A DNA stretch of 64,000 nt from contig CP136066.1 of the NCBI GenBank assembly GCA_032622095.1, positions 199,662,978 to 199,726,977 on the forward strand, in the 5' to 3' direction. The position numbers were made by a program, and so were the translations under genes. Shown in pieces: positions 1 to 10,787 of this stretch. Numbering within the stretch: position 1 is the stretch's first letter; every line of letters starts with the position of its first letter. This DNA is from Siphonodentalium dalli. Lineage: Eukaryota > Mollusca > Scaphopoda > Gadilida > Siphonodentaliidae. The notes beneath the pieces are model-generated. The model ran no database searches. It saw nothing but the letters and a program-made list of their open reading frames with translations, and was not told the origin of the DNA.

Positions 1-277
1 TGGTCGACGCATATATATGTGAATGGGGCAGAATGTATCCACTGCATGCCAGTACCAGACTTGATCATGCATTAACTAGTGATAAATAGTAAAATAGCAA
101 TAATTAGTTCAAGTTTAACTGACGAGTCTCACAGCTAGCAGATGCACTTATTGGTACTACTACTACACACATTGCCAATCACGTAATTGAAATAAAGCAG
201 CAGATACGAGTTCTATTTATGGAAGAGGTATTTTCCTAGCGAAGAAGAAATGGCCGAGTCGTTGAGAATGGGTTTAA

Positions 278-325
278 GGTGCAACAATACTTTAAAGGAA
301 GGCCTCCTTAATTTATTGTTGCACC
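278..325. repeat. Short perfect-arm hairpin
   Basis: Arms GGTGCAACAATA (278-289) and TATTGTTGCACC (314-325) are exact reverse complements around a loop of about 24 bp. The role is unknown. It is probably the core of a small foldback element. Confidence 0.55.
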
Positions 326-439
326 TCTCAGAAAGGTATTAATTAAATACCATAATGAGAATAATAATCAAGTTTAGGCCTATTATTTACGCATTCTCAG
401 AACCAATCTTAAGATGCAATTAATTGTATTTGATGATGA

Positions 440-620
440 AAGCTGCGCTGGTGCAGCCTTAAAGATCCTGTGCCAGTGCATTTTGCGAGTCTCCCATATG
501 GATTCAGACCTGCACTACCCTTTCATGACTAGAGCTTCCTGAAATTTTGCGAATACCCTGTGTCAATGCATTCTCTTTAAGACTCTTATATCAATACATA
601 ATATATAACTCGGTGTGATG
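440..620. mobile_element. Degraded CCCTTTCATGA-type MITE remnants
   Basis: The segment contains decayed pieces of the family seen intact at 24328-24556: the end motif CCCTTTCATGA near 518 and the words TGCCAGTGCATT and TCAATGCATTCTC. No intact end pair or duplicated target site remains. Confidence 0.4.
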
Positions 621-812
621 TCGGGCTGTTCCATTATGGCGAAAATACATGAACGGACTGACTAAAGGACTGCCATGGATGTAGACATACAATGTACTAT
701 GTAGTTCCCTATCTAATCGGTCTGTTACATTGAGACTCCTGACAACTTCAGACGACAGACAGGCATCTGGCGATTTTTGCATGAATCATTTAATGATAAA
801 TCCGATAATACT

Positions 813-959
813 TAAGAAATAACTCTTGTTTCGATTAAGGTTATGCAGTTATATAACCGAAAAGTTTGAAGACAAATTCTATACTGTAGCGTAGCGCGGT
901 TATAGAAAATTTGAAAAGTTTCGGTTATAACCTTAATCGAGACAAGAGTGATTTCTTAT
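813..959. repeat. Foldback element, arms about 35 bp
   Basis: The left arm (AAGAAATAACTCTTGTTTCG then ATTAAGGTTATA) is matched as its reverse complement at 925-959, with one or two mismatches. The whole is a 147-bp palindrome with a short unrelated centre. No coding capacity. Confidence 0.6.
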
Positions 960-1780
960 AATTTAATCTGTTTTTATCACTGAAAATTGAAATGTTTTAC
1001 GAGAATGATTACGAGAATCAATTCAGTGATTGTCTTCACAGAAAATTCAATAACCGTTCAATGGTTCACAGCAACAAACACCTAAGTTACCATCTTGCAC
1101 AGAAGGCTGGAAGTATATTTTAAATATGAGACAACTTACATGTAACGGATCCATAGTCTGCATCGGGCAGCCAACCGCTTACGGTTTCCCGTATTGTTTC
1201 GGACACCTTGTGATTTTGCGGGCTGTTGACACTAGAAATAGAAGGGATATAACAGGTACATGTAGTAAGCTTCCCATGCATTCAATGTCGAATACTCCAC
1301 AGCTATGATCAGATGGAAAATGTATTATTTCCATATAATTTTATATCAAAATTAGCAGTACTTTCTTATTCTGGAATATGAATTGTTAAACACATTTCCA
1401 CACTAATCACGAGCATTGTGAATGGCAAATCATAAACAGTTCCTGTGGCTGACACTGAACTACATTTAGAACTCAAAATTCAAAATTCAAGATTAACTAT
1501 CCATCATAAAACTAAACAAAATTATGAACTCCCATATCCTTGACCTCTAGGTCAGTGTACTGAGTCACTGTGCAGATTTAGATTTCCCACAGAATTATTA
1601 GTAGCAATGTGTAATAATATCCTTACTAAGCATCCCAATACATAATGCGTTGATGCCTTTAACTGTTTATATGACACTCAGTCGCAATTGTAATGATTAC
1701 CAACAAGTATCGCAATAGCAAGAAATGGAATTACTTCCCCTTGCACATTGGGTATAAAGGATTATCGCCATTTCACTTAA

Positions 1781-2273
1781 AGGCACATGCAGCCTTAATT
1801 GTCGAAAATATTCATATTTGTTCCAAACACCGTAAACAGAAAAACAGTAAAACGCATACAGTTCCGTTCATATATACCATGACCATCGTGTAAACAGCAT
1901 GTTATCATAAAGACCTATAAATTTTACCTAAGCAAAAGCCTGATTGTGTTACATAAGGCAGCACAATGCTACTGGCTGATCACACACAAATGGCATAAAC
2001 GCTCTTTATTAGTTCCATATCAGGTATTCACCAACAAAGAACGCTCTTTATGTTTACCATCATAATATAAACAAACACCAGAAAAGTTACTTTTTACGCT
2101 TTTGTTTACATAACAATGGTCAAACATATGACCATAACATACTGTTTATGCGATATTTCTTATTTGTATACGGACAAAGTCTATCTACATTTTTATGTTC
2201 TTTCTGTTTGTGGCGTTTTTTGACGGGTGGAGATATTTTCACAGGATACCCACCGCCAAGGCCAACCGTGTCT
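1781..2273. mobile_element. TTAA-flanked MITE, AGGCAC family, copy 1
   Basis: The element lies between TTAA at 1777-1780 and TTAA at 2274-2277. Its ends are AGGCACATG and the near-complementary CGTGTCT. Two further copies lie at 8872-9392 and 26547-27040, co-linear along their length. TTAA target duplication with AGG ends is what Kolobok elements show, and piggyBac also uses TTAA. No transposase is present. Confidence 0.75.
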
Positions 2274-2933
2274 TTAAGTGTGATTGATGTCGCTTGATAA
2301 ACATATATTCCCCAAAATCTTGTGCTCAATAATATTCACAGTACAATTAAATTTTCCAGTATTATATCATTAGTGTGGTGCCATGATGAATAGTGTGTAG
2401 TAGATATAAAAGGATTTCATTTATACACACTAGCGAGATGCATGTTTCATCCAAGACCATGCCGATACATATCCTATGACGAAGGTTACACCCAGGTGAC
2501 CGGCTCACATAAAACCACAAATGCATTTAATAAAATATCACAATTGCTGCATTAAATGGGTTTATTCAGTAGAAGACATGATATTTGATCTGAAAATCAT
2601 GCCAGCTGTCAACTGAAACACACAAATAATGGGATAGAAGAAGTTTGTCGCATGAGCCCTTTTATTTCATATTGTTTGGCTTCAACAATCTGCTACGGCA
2701 ACCCTTTATCGTGGCCCAGTTGCTTCAGTAAATGGCTTCGACTTGCCGATTGCCGTAGCCAACTATCGGGTCAGGCACATCCTGAATTCCACTATTATAG
2801 CGATATTCCACTATTATAGTGGTATTTGACCATTACCGTTTTGTTAATTTGATAAAAGAGGGATAATCCAAAATCATATTTCCAACAAATATTATTCAAA
2901 ATCAGATCACACTAACTCGATACCATGCATATA

Positions 2934-3286
2934 CCCCACTGGACAAAACATGTGTCCATTGGCACCGCAGTGTATTTGCCGTTCGGCTGCGGTGTCAGAG
3001 TTTGTAACTGCAGTTGAGCACCGCGGCCGAACGGCAAGTACACCGCGGCCAAACAGCAAGTACACTGCAGCCGAAAGGCAACTACCCCGCAGCTGAACGG
3101 CATGTACACCATGGTTAGATTTATGGTTTGTATCGTCTTTTTTCAGTTTAAATAACGTACGCCACGGCAAGTACACCGCGGCCCAACTGTAGTTAGCTGG
3201 TGGAGCCGTGGTGTAGTTGCATTTCAGCCGCGGTGGCAACGCTAACCGCACCGCGGTTAAGTGGACACTTGTTTTGTCCAGCAGGG
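2934..3286. mobile_element. TA-flanked foldback element with GC-rich core
   Basis: Terminal inverted repeats read CCC(C/T)(A/G)CTGGACAAAACA and extend to GTGTCCA. Both ends are bordered by TA. The interior (2965-3250) is a run of imperfect short palindromes built on CCGCGG and GCCGAACGGCAAGTAC, far richer in GC than its surroundings. Open frames across it come from the repeat and are not credible proteins. Confidence 0.6.
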
Positions 3287-3289
3287 TAG

Positions 3290-4460
3290 TTTGTCCAGGA
3301 GAATTATTAATCATCACGGCACATGATAAGCAACTCAATTAGCATGTAATTAGTTGAAATATTATTATGACGAAGCGATTGAGTCACCCTGCAATTGTTT
3401 ACATATGTTTTGCAGTATATACAAACTCAATTAAGCCAAAAAAAAAAGCGTTTTGATTCTCGGGCATAGCCGCCTCTGGAAAAAAGGCCCGCGTTGAACC
3501 ATTTTATTACGATTTTCAAATGATTACACGAAAATAGGAAACTAGAAAAGAGAAATTAGTTATGTTTCAAACATCGCATATGATAGACATACAATGGTGT
3601 ATGTGTTGTGTTGGTATTCAAAAACAGACACTATGCAACGATAACTACCAGGTATATTGTCACCACAAGCTGCCCAAACCCCAAGTTTATTAAGTCAAAT
3701 GCGTTTCCGCGAGGTAAACAAATTTTATGATATTTCCAATTTCGGAAACGCAAACCGGAAAGAAATATGGTGCGAACTGGCAATGTGTATGCTGGTTTAG
3801 TATAATAGTTTTTATGGCTAGCATGTATATAACTATAGATGAATAAATATTAAAGTATATAGATAAATATAAAATTTATAATCCCGATTTAAACTTTTTG
3901 TTCCGTTTCCGTCATTGTGGTATTCCGTGTTTTATATATACGCAGTAACAGGACGCGAATCGAGCGGACCGCAAATAATTATTATCTTTAAATTCACCGA
4001 TGATACTGAATATATTTGGCTACAAACTTATCCGGGAGCACAATTTTATAGTGTGCGAATATATTTTTAATCGTTGTGTTTTGCCTCGTTGGAAATAAAG
4101 CGAGTTCCATATAAACCAAAAAATCGTACTTATACATGACCTATCAACACCAAGGAGCAAGGACAAACGAAAAATAACTGCCAAAAAATTCCCAGGATTT
4201 GAAACAACAAACATTATTGAGGTCGCACGAGTGTACTAACTCGCTATCTTACGAAATAATAAGGACAAATACAGCCCAATATAAGAACTCATTCTTTGTG
4301 AAAACAATCATCGAATGGAACCACCTGGAGGATACGGACAGCGCATGTGATTCAACATCGATACCAACATTAACAGCAAATTAAGTCGTCGAACGGTGCA
4401 CCTACAGCCAAATCAAGGCTAATACACCGAACTACATACGGTACAGATACAGATATTCCC
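3290..4460. other. Intergenic, no gene seen
   Basis: No supported exon. The part at 3966-4110 is a diverged direct copy of 6178-6312 (shared words include CTGAATATATTTGGCTACAAA and TTGGAAATAAAG), so it is an older dispersed repeat. Confidence 0.5.
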
Positions 4461-4472
4461 AATGATCAGCCT

Positions 4473-6047
4473 CAGGTCTGGCAAATGTGAGAATACAGCT
4501 ACCGGTACAATAGCTGTAATCCTGTATTCAGCTAACCTAGCTGTATATTATTATACTCTCAAACCGGCTGTTTTTCGATAATAAAGTAGAAGCGCTAATT
4601 TGCGCATAAAAATTAGGCTACCATATTCTCCGGCCACCCTCAACCAATTCAAAGCCGTCACTTGTTTTCTGACAAAGTGTTGCCTTTTGTCAGTACGGAA
4701 GGCCTTCGATTATGGATCGCGCTCGCGCACCATAGCACGCCTGAAATTAAATCTTGGCGAGTAATTAATCACACTCCTCGGCGATATTAGGCGCACGATT
4801 GAAAAAGGGTTTATAATAACGATCAACCTTGTTTGCTGGAGAAGACTTGGCAGGAAGTAATTGTTTTAAGTTTTGCGCATGCGCTAGAACATTATTATAG
4901 TCAGGTGCGTTTAGTGATGTCGTCACATTCGTATGTAGGTCTGAGTAATTCTCGGCTAGATATTACATGGTCTCTGACCACATTTCATAACAACTTACAT
5001 CCAACGGAAGCATTACGACGCAATTCGAGAATGGAGTTTTAATTACCGGGTACTTCAATGTGGAGAATACATGTGTACAAGATGAATCACAATGGTGATA
5101 AAATTGATTTAATTTTGAGTCTTCGTTTGTCATGCATTTTACAGAATCGAAGGCCTGGTACGGCAATTCTGATTTTGTGTGAAAATACTACAGAGGTCAA
5201 TGTCAGTAAATATTCTGGGGACTATTTTCTGCGAATGCATTCGTTAACTAACTTATAAAATAAAGATCAAATTCATCGCAAACACACCTTTACTTCTTCC
5301 CGATGCTAAACTGGTAGGGGGTGTTAGAATGGTGTACCTATATCAAGCATTTAGAATTACATACCACTAGCGGTTTGTGAGTGATACTCGTAACTATTCA
5401 TAACGGTATATACAGATATTGTGCGGCATATTGCAAATGTATGGCACAACATAGGGACAACTGAATTGAAAATGTGACTTATATAATTTCTGAAGTATTT
5501 CAAACATGAAGTCCTGTTCATTAGCGAGTCAGAACTACACATGTATTCAATCTGTTTTTGGCGGGAAAAAATACAATGTGTGAAAACTTACTAAACATAA
5601 CATTGTTATCTGTATTTTCGCGATTCGACATACATGTACTAGTTTGCGTTTCCGTATTATTGGAAAGAGTCAGCTCAAGCAGTGAGTGGAACTCGCTCGG
5701 TTAAACTCTGGCTAGAGATGTTCCCCTTTTAACCTGTTTTAACGCGCACCGACCAAACTGCGTTTTAGCAGCATCATATTGATACTTCTGGGAATGGTTA
5801 AGATGTTCCATCTTCGGTGATAAATATTGTATTTAATGTATTTTTAAGGTATCCACATTGCATAAGAGAGTTATTAAACCGTTATGACCGACATGGACGA
5901 TTTTGATTTGGTTGACCGGAGAATATGGTAGCCTAATTTCGATGCGCAAATTAGCACTTCTAGTTTGAGAGTATAATATATAGCTGAATACAGCTAGGTT
6001 AGCTGAATACAGCTATTGTAGCTGTATTCTCACATTAGCCAGACCTG
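4473..6047. mobile_element. hAT-like non-autonomous foldback element, about 1.6 kb
   Basis: Inverted terminal segments of about 150 bp (4473-4650 and 5908-6047) begin CAGGTCTGGC and end in its complement GCCAGACCTG. The words ATGATCAG (left, 4462-4469) and ATGATTCAG (right, 6048-6056) resemble a target duplication of 8-9 bp, and the context CCCAATGATTCAG occurs once, uninterrupted, at 6331. CAG...CTG ends and 8-bp duplications are typical of hAT. The inner 1.2 kb has only short open frames and no transposase that I recognise. The left junction has three extra bases, so its boundary is approximate. Confidence 0.5.
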
Positions 6048-6050
6048 ATG

Positions 6051-6815
6051 ATTCAGTGATTTTAGAAATTAGAGACACTCTGTAGTCGGTGTCAAGGCCG
6101 TTAATTGTGCATAGATGTACTAAAACTGAATACTACCTTTGAAAGCAGAAAATCAAGAAACAAGTAACTGAGGTGTGCATAATTATTCTCTTTAAATTCA
6201 GCGATGTTACTGAATATATTTGGCTACAAAATTATTCAAGAGCACCGTTAAATATAGTGTGCAAATATATTTTTAAACATTTTTGTTGGAAATAAAGTGT
6301 GATCCATAACTGAAAAATCATAATTTTATTCCCAATGATTCAGTGATTTTAGAAATTAGAGACACTCGGTAGTCGGTGTCAAGGCCGTTAATTGTGCATA
6401 CCGCTATTCTCAAAGTAATTGACCAGAAAAACAGGGTGATACCCGGTCATGACCGCGGTGATACCGGTAATAAACGGTAGCGGTATCAAGACGGTCATGG
6501 CGGTGGAGTTACAGTATTGGGCGATAATGATACCGCAGTCTTTTAGCGGGCACCGCATTAATTTTGTTGAATACCGCAGTGATTTTCATGGAACTCTTTG
6601 AGGGGAGGTATTTACTCACACATACTTGTTCGCGTTAACAAGCGGTATCAGTACCGCGGTATTGGAGGATACCGCGGTATAGTACCGCCATATTAACGGG
6701 GTGACACCACGTTATTGGTGGTCAATTACTTTAAGTATAGCGGTACATGTACTAAACTGAATACTACCGAAAGGGTGTGCCTTTGAATGCAGAAAATCAA
6801 GAAACAGGTAACTGA
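6051..6815. repeat. Direct duplication, second copy interrupted
   Basis: The segment beginning ATTCAGTGATTTTAGAAATT occurs at 6051 and again at 6338, 287 bp apart. Both copies run through GGCCGTTAATTGTGCATA and later ACTGAATACTACC. The second copy is split by the element at 6401-6743. Confidence 0.75.
6401..6743. mobile_element. TA-flanked MITE with preserved empty site
   Basis: The 343-bp element has ends CCGCTATTCT and, inverted, AGTATAGCGG, followed inwards by AAAGTAATTGACCA in both arms. It lies between TA at 6399-6400 and TA at 6744-6745. The paralogous copy at about 6107-6125 reads straight through as GTGCATAGATGTACTA, giving the unoccupied target with a single TA. The core is a set of imperfect GGTGATACCGCGGT-like palindromes. 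TA duplication fits Tc1/mariner-type MITEs. Confidence 0.8.
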
Positions 6816-6834
6816 GGTGTGGCAGATGCAAACC

Positions 6835-6879
6835 AAATGCAACAAACAGTCTATGTAAATGTCATAGACTGTTGCATTT
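6835..6879. repeat. Hairpin
   Basis: AAATGCAACAAACAGTCTATG is followed after 7 bp by the complementary CATAGACTGTTGCATTT; one arm carries a small bulge. Confidence 0.5.
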
Positions 6880-7145
6880 AAAAAATATGAAGTGTTTTCC
6901 ATGTTACTGACATTGAAAAAATCTCCCTATTTTTCACTAAATCTCCCTAATTCCAATTATGAAAGTAAACAGGTCTGATATAAATAGATATATACTATAA
7001 AAAAGGTACATACAAAAATTACATATATCAAATATATCAACAATGGTTCAGTAAATTGAAATATACATTGTACTAGTATATACATGTATATATGATTCTG
7101 GTAAAACCAAAATATCTTAGCTGGTTCACATACAAGCAGACATTG

Positions 7146-10135
7146 CTACAATGAGTGATGAGCAATAAGCATATTGAACACATACTTCATATTCTTGCAG
7201 TTTTCCTTCACAACCCAAGTATTGCCACTGTCTTCCTGGAGTCTATAAGCCTCTCTCACAGCCTTCTGAAAATTGAAATTGCAGAAAATTTAAATCCAGT
7301 TACATTTTTAGCAGGCCGTCATAATACATACATGTACTAGTAACCAAACAGTGTGTCAAATTACATGTAAATGTCTCTTAATGGTTAACACTAACATTAG
7401 AGGTGCCACAATTATTTATTTTGATAATCGGTTGTCAATAATCGATTATAATTGTACCTAATATCGACAGTGGAAGTACCGTATTCCGTAATATGGCCTA
7501 TTGGGTATTGGTAAAAAAAAACTTGGCTTATATTTTAACAAAACTTACCTTTTATAAATGATTTTAATATGCATAGTGTGCCAGGGTATCTGGGGATTAA
7601 TTTCTACCATGGTCCCATCAGTTGTTGATATACAATATATATGCGCATGACATGGGGTACAGTAATGGCTTGTTGCCATTCATCGGAAAGCTCTCGTTGA
7701 GAGCTTTCCTATGAATGGCAACAAGCCATATTTCCGACTAAATTCTGCAAAAATTACCCATAATTCTGCTGTGGTTAAGTGGTCAATTACTTTGGGCATT
7801 ACTGTAGGTATTATATTTATTGTACACCATGTTCTAATATCAATAATGACTCCATTTTAATATTGTAAATTGTAGATTTATTAAACATTAACCACATACA
7901 CACATCAAAATGACAAAAAAATTGGATTGTCTAAATTTACCCGGAGTATACCACTACACATCGTCTTAAAATTTAGAATACAAAAAACAAAAAGCCCTCC
8001 CGCCCCATTCTCAGAAAAAAGTCTGATGAGAAACAAGGAATCTCTGTTGAATGGCCTAACATCTAAGTTGTCAGACTCTCTCTGATGCACGAACAAAGGT
8101 TGATAAATGCTAATGCTATAAGTTCTTCCAGGGGTGCATAAATGTATATTTCAATATTACTTACTTTGATGTTTCCATCAGGCTTAGTTGCACTGGTATT
8201 TTTCATCGGTGTTTGCATGCCGGTATTCTTTGCCTCCAGCAGCTGAATGATGTAATCATTTTGTGCCTTGATGATAGACATCTCTTTCTTCAACCCTTCA
8301 TACTACAAAAGTTACAAAACATACCGTATTAAGAAAATTATATCTAAAATCTACCAAGGTGTCTAATATGGTGATGCATGGTCTAACAATTTACTAAAGG
8401 CAGTTGAGATAGATAGACAGATAACTTTACTCTAACTTGTGAGTTACACACAATTGAGTCATTTTCCATTTCCATTTCATGTTATTTTTTTATTTTATTC
8501 AATAATAATTAAACATCGACTGTTAGTGTTGGTTACTTATAAACAGTTTAGACAATTTTGGAGACAGTATTCAGGAACTGAGTAACTTTAATACTAGTAA
8601 GGGTCAGACCGTCAGACGCACGTTTTGCCAAATTTCCTGGTATTTCAAAATGTATTTTCTCTAAATTTATCAGGAATATCTTTGTGAAGTTTTGTACGGG
8701 AGACTATTGTGATACCATGTACATAAGAACCATTGGACAATTGGTTATTATAATCTCATTTACTTTACTTTTATCATTTTTATGGCATGAAAAATCTTTA
8801 AAGATTTTTTTCGAAAGTGCATTTCATATATACATGATATCATACCTGAAGATCATGATTTTTCTGATTAAAGGCACGTGCGGCCTCAGTTGTCGAAAAT
8901 ATTCATATTTGTTCCAAACACCGTAAACAGAAAAACATTAAAATGCATACAGTTCCGTTCATATATACCATCATTACCATGACCATCATATACATGTATA
9001 CCATTACCATCACGTAAACAGCATGTTATCATTAAGACTTACTATATTTTACCTAAGCAAGAGCCTGATTGTGTTACAGAAGACAGCAAAATGCTACTGG
9101 CTAATCACACACAAAAGGCATAAACGCTCTTTATTAATCCAGATCAGGTATTTACCAACAAAGAACGCTCTTTATGTTTACCGTCATAATATAAACAAAC
9201 ACCAGAAAAGTAACTTTTTATGCTGTTGTTTACATAACAATGGTAAAAAATACATGTATGACCATAACATACTGTTTATGCGATATTTCTTATTTGTATA
9301 CGGACAAAGTCTATCTACATTTTGATGTTCTTTCTGTTTGTGACGGGTGGAGATATTTCATAGGATACGCACCACCAAGGCCAACCGTGTCTTTATGACT
9401 TTAATTGCTCCGATTCTATATACAATACAAAAATTCAAGGCTCAAGGGTTATATTATTAAAAAAATTTGAAGCGAAAACATGTGTCAAGAAGAGTTACAT
9501 GAGACTACAGTCCTTCCCATGAGGAAAACACACCGAGAGCATTTATTTGCTCCCGTAATGCAGAAGACGGGTGTAATATGGCACCCATACGATTACGATA
9601 CCATAATTGTACATGTAAGTTGGGTTTTTGCTCAAACAAAAAGTCATTGTGGAATAGACCTATGTCTAGGTACAGTTTAATATGCCATAGTTGCACTGAG
9701 ATGGTAAAGCATCTAAATAAACCTTAAAATAGTTCAATATTGAACCAACAATTACAGTCTCCATTAGTATTTTGTGAAGAAGAACGGGTGCGAATTTTAG
9801 CACCCGTGAATTGAAAATTACGAGTGCATACGGGTGCGAGAGCAATCACTCCCGTCTCCTGGGAAGGACTGAGACTATGAAAGTCTATGATGAGTATAAA
9901 AAGTGTTTCCTCATAATTTGGCATGAATAATAATTATTATTATCATATCATCATAATTCAATGGTTGTCAACTCACCCCATCTGTTAACTGTTTCAAATT
10001 CATTGTAGGATTAGAAACTCGAGATGTCGGTGTACATGTGCCACTCAACTCCCTTCTCCTCTTCGGCGTCTTCTCAATCTCAGACTCCACGTCCGACATT
10101 TCCAAATTCAAAAGAAACTCTTGCGAATTATCCAT
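7146..10135 (-). CDS. Three-exon gene, small charged nuclear-type protein of unknown function
   Basis: Exons on the minus strand are 10135-9977, 8302-8165 and 7265-7146: 53 + 46 + 39 codons, 138 aa, stop TAG. All junctions are phase 0 with consensus sites: donor GGG/GTGAGT, acceptor TTTTGTAG, donor AAA/GTAAGT, acceptor TTTTCAG. Exon 1 opens with MDNSQEFLLNLE and has a basic KTPKRRRE stretch (residues 22-29) that could be a nuclear localisation signal. Exon 2 looks helical or coiled-coil (KKEMSIIKAQNDYIIQLLEAK). Exon 3 reads KAVREAYRLQED and ends VFNMLIAHHSL. I do not recognise the family. It is divergently paired with the SGNH gene across about 650 bp, so the two may be co-regulated parts of one transposon. 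An extra exon between exons 2 and 3 cannot be excluded. All MITEs in the locus lie in its introns. Confidence 0.6.
7549..7636 (-). other. Possible unplaced exon
   Basis: On the minus strand a protein-like frame (TDGTMVEINPQIPWHTMHIK) runs to a consensus donor AAAAG/GTAAGT at 7549/7548. Its exit phase does not fit the exon at 7265-7146 and no clear acceptor precedes it. A MITE lies just upstream in transcript order (7660-7804). It may be a displaced or decayed exon of the surrounding gene, or chance. Confidence 0.25.
7660..7804. mobile_element. CAGTAATGC MITE (Tc1/mariner-like), left arm deleted
   Basis: Starts CAGTAATGG after TA at 7658-7659 and ends GGGCATTACTG before TA at 7805-7806. The core GGCTTGTTGCCATTCATCGG and its complement match the intact palindrome at 27546-27763, but most of the left arm is missing. 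It lies in the second intron of the 7146-10135 gene. Confidence 0.7.
8872..9392. mobile_element. TTAA-flanked MITE, AGGCAC family, copy 2
   Basis: Co-linear with 1781-2273. The left flank is TTAA (8868-8871); the right flank has decayed to TTAT (9393-9396). Inserted in the first intron of the 7146-10135 gene. Confidence 0.75.
9508..9870. mobile_element. hAT-like foldback element
   Basis: Ends CAGTCCTTCCC and GGGAAGGACT are inverted repeats, flanked by identical GAGACTA words at 9501-9507 and 9871-9877. The interior has inverted ACGGGTG words. CAG ends and a 7-8 bp duplication suggest hAT. Lies in the first intron of the 7146-10135 gene. Confidence 0.6.
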
Positions 10136-10787
10136 AGTGATTTAAATTTTAAAATAAGAGAATAAGAGTTGAAGTTAGCTGTTTGCGAAATTACTATGAA
10201 CAGGAACTGAGGAAGAAAGCGCGCGCTGTTGTTTGGCTTGTAATAAGACACCGTCTGCGAATACATACGCACTCGCAGAGTGCCTTAAGTTACACAATCG
10301 TGGCAAAACAAATAATTTCACGGTAAGAACTTGTTTGAAGAAAATTAATTCGATAGTGTATTTAACAAGCCTGGGCACGAAAATCCCGCCCTTCATCGTC
10401 TTTGCTAACATAAATTTGTTAGGCTTGGTAATGATTATTATTTCGTCCTCATTTTTCTATCGGAGTATTTTTTCACTGGCGGATAATCCGTTCGATCTAG
10501 GATTTCGCGCCAGTCTCTTTGTTTATCTTTTGATGATAATTACACTTCTACAATTTAGTCACAGAATAAAATTAAACATCCACAGACACACCATAGCCGT
10601 ATCGTGTTCAATCAAATGTGAGTATTTATGCGTTTCATACTTGTATGTATGCATTGGCCATTGTAATTCACAAAATATGGGCTTGGTAATTTGGAAATAC
10701 ATTAAACATTGTGTCGTCCTTCGATTGATGGGCACAGAGGCTTGGCCTTTGGAGAGATAATCCTACATTGTTGTTTGAATATTCACA
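10136..10787. promoter_or_regulatory. Shared divergent 5' region
   Basis: This interval separates the start codons of the minus-strand three-exon gene and the plus-strand SGNH gene, so it must contain both 5' UTRs and promoters, or one bidirectional promoter. It has a GC-rich patch (AAGCGCGCGCTG near 10218) but I cannot name a TATA box with confidence. Confidence 0.45.

Noticed and set aside
2907-3338. A 143-codon frame on the minus strand
   Set aside because: It coincides with the GC-rich palindromic core of a TA-flanked foldback element; two overlapping frames are open there because of the repeat, with no splice or family support.
7549-7636. Use as an internal exon of the 7146-10135 gene
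   Set aside because: The 55-nt minimum length and exit phase would break the frame into the final exon, whose only open phase is 0; kept as an unplaced candidate.
10233-10760. A 175-codon hydrophobic frame upstream of the SGNH gene
   Set aside because: It has no upstream ATG at its start, overlaps the shared 5' region of two supported genes, and shows no domain or conservation signal by eye.
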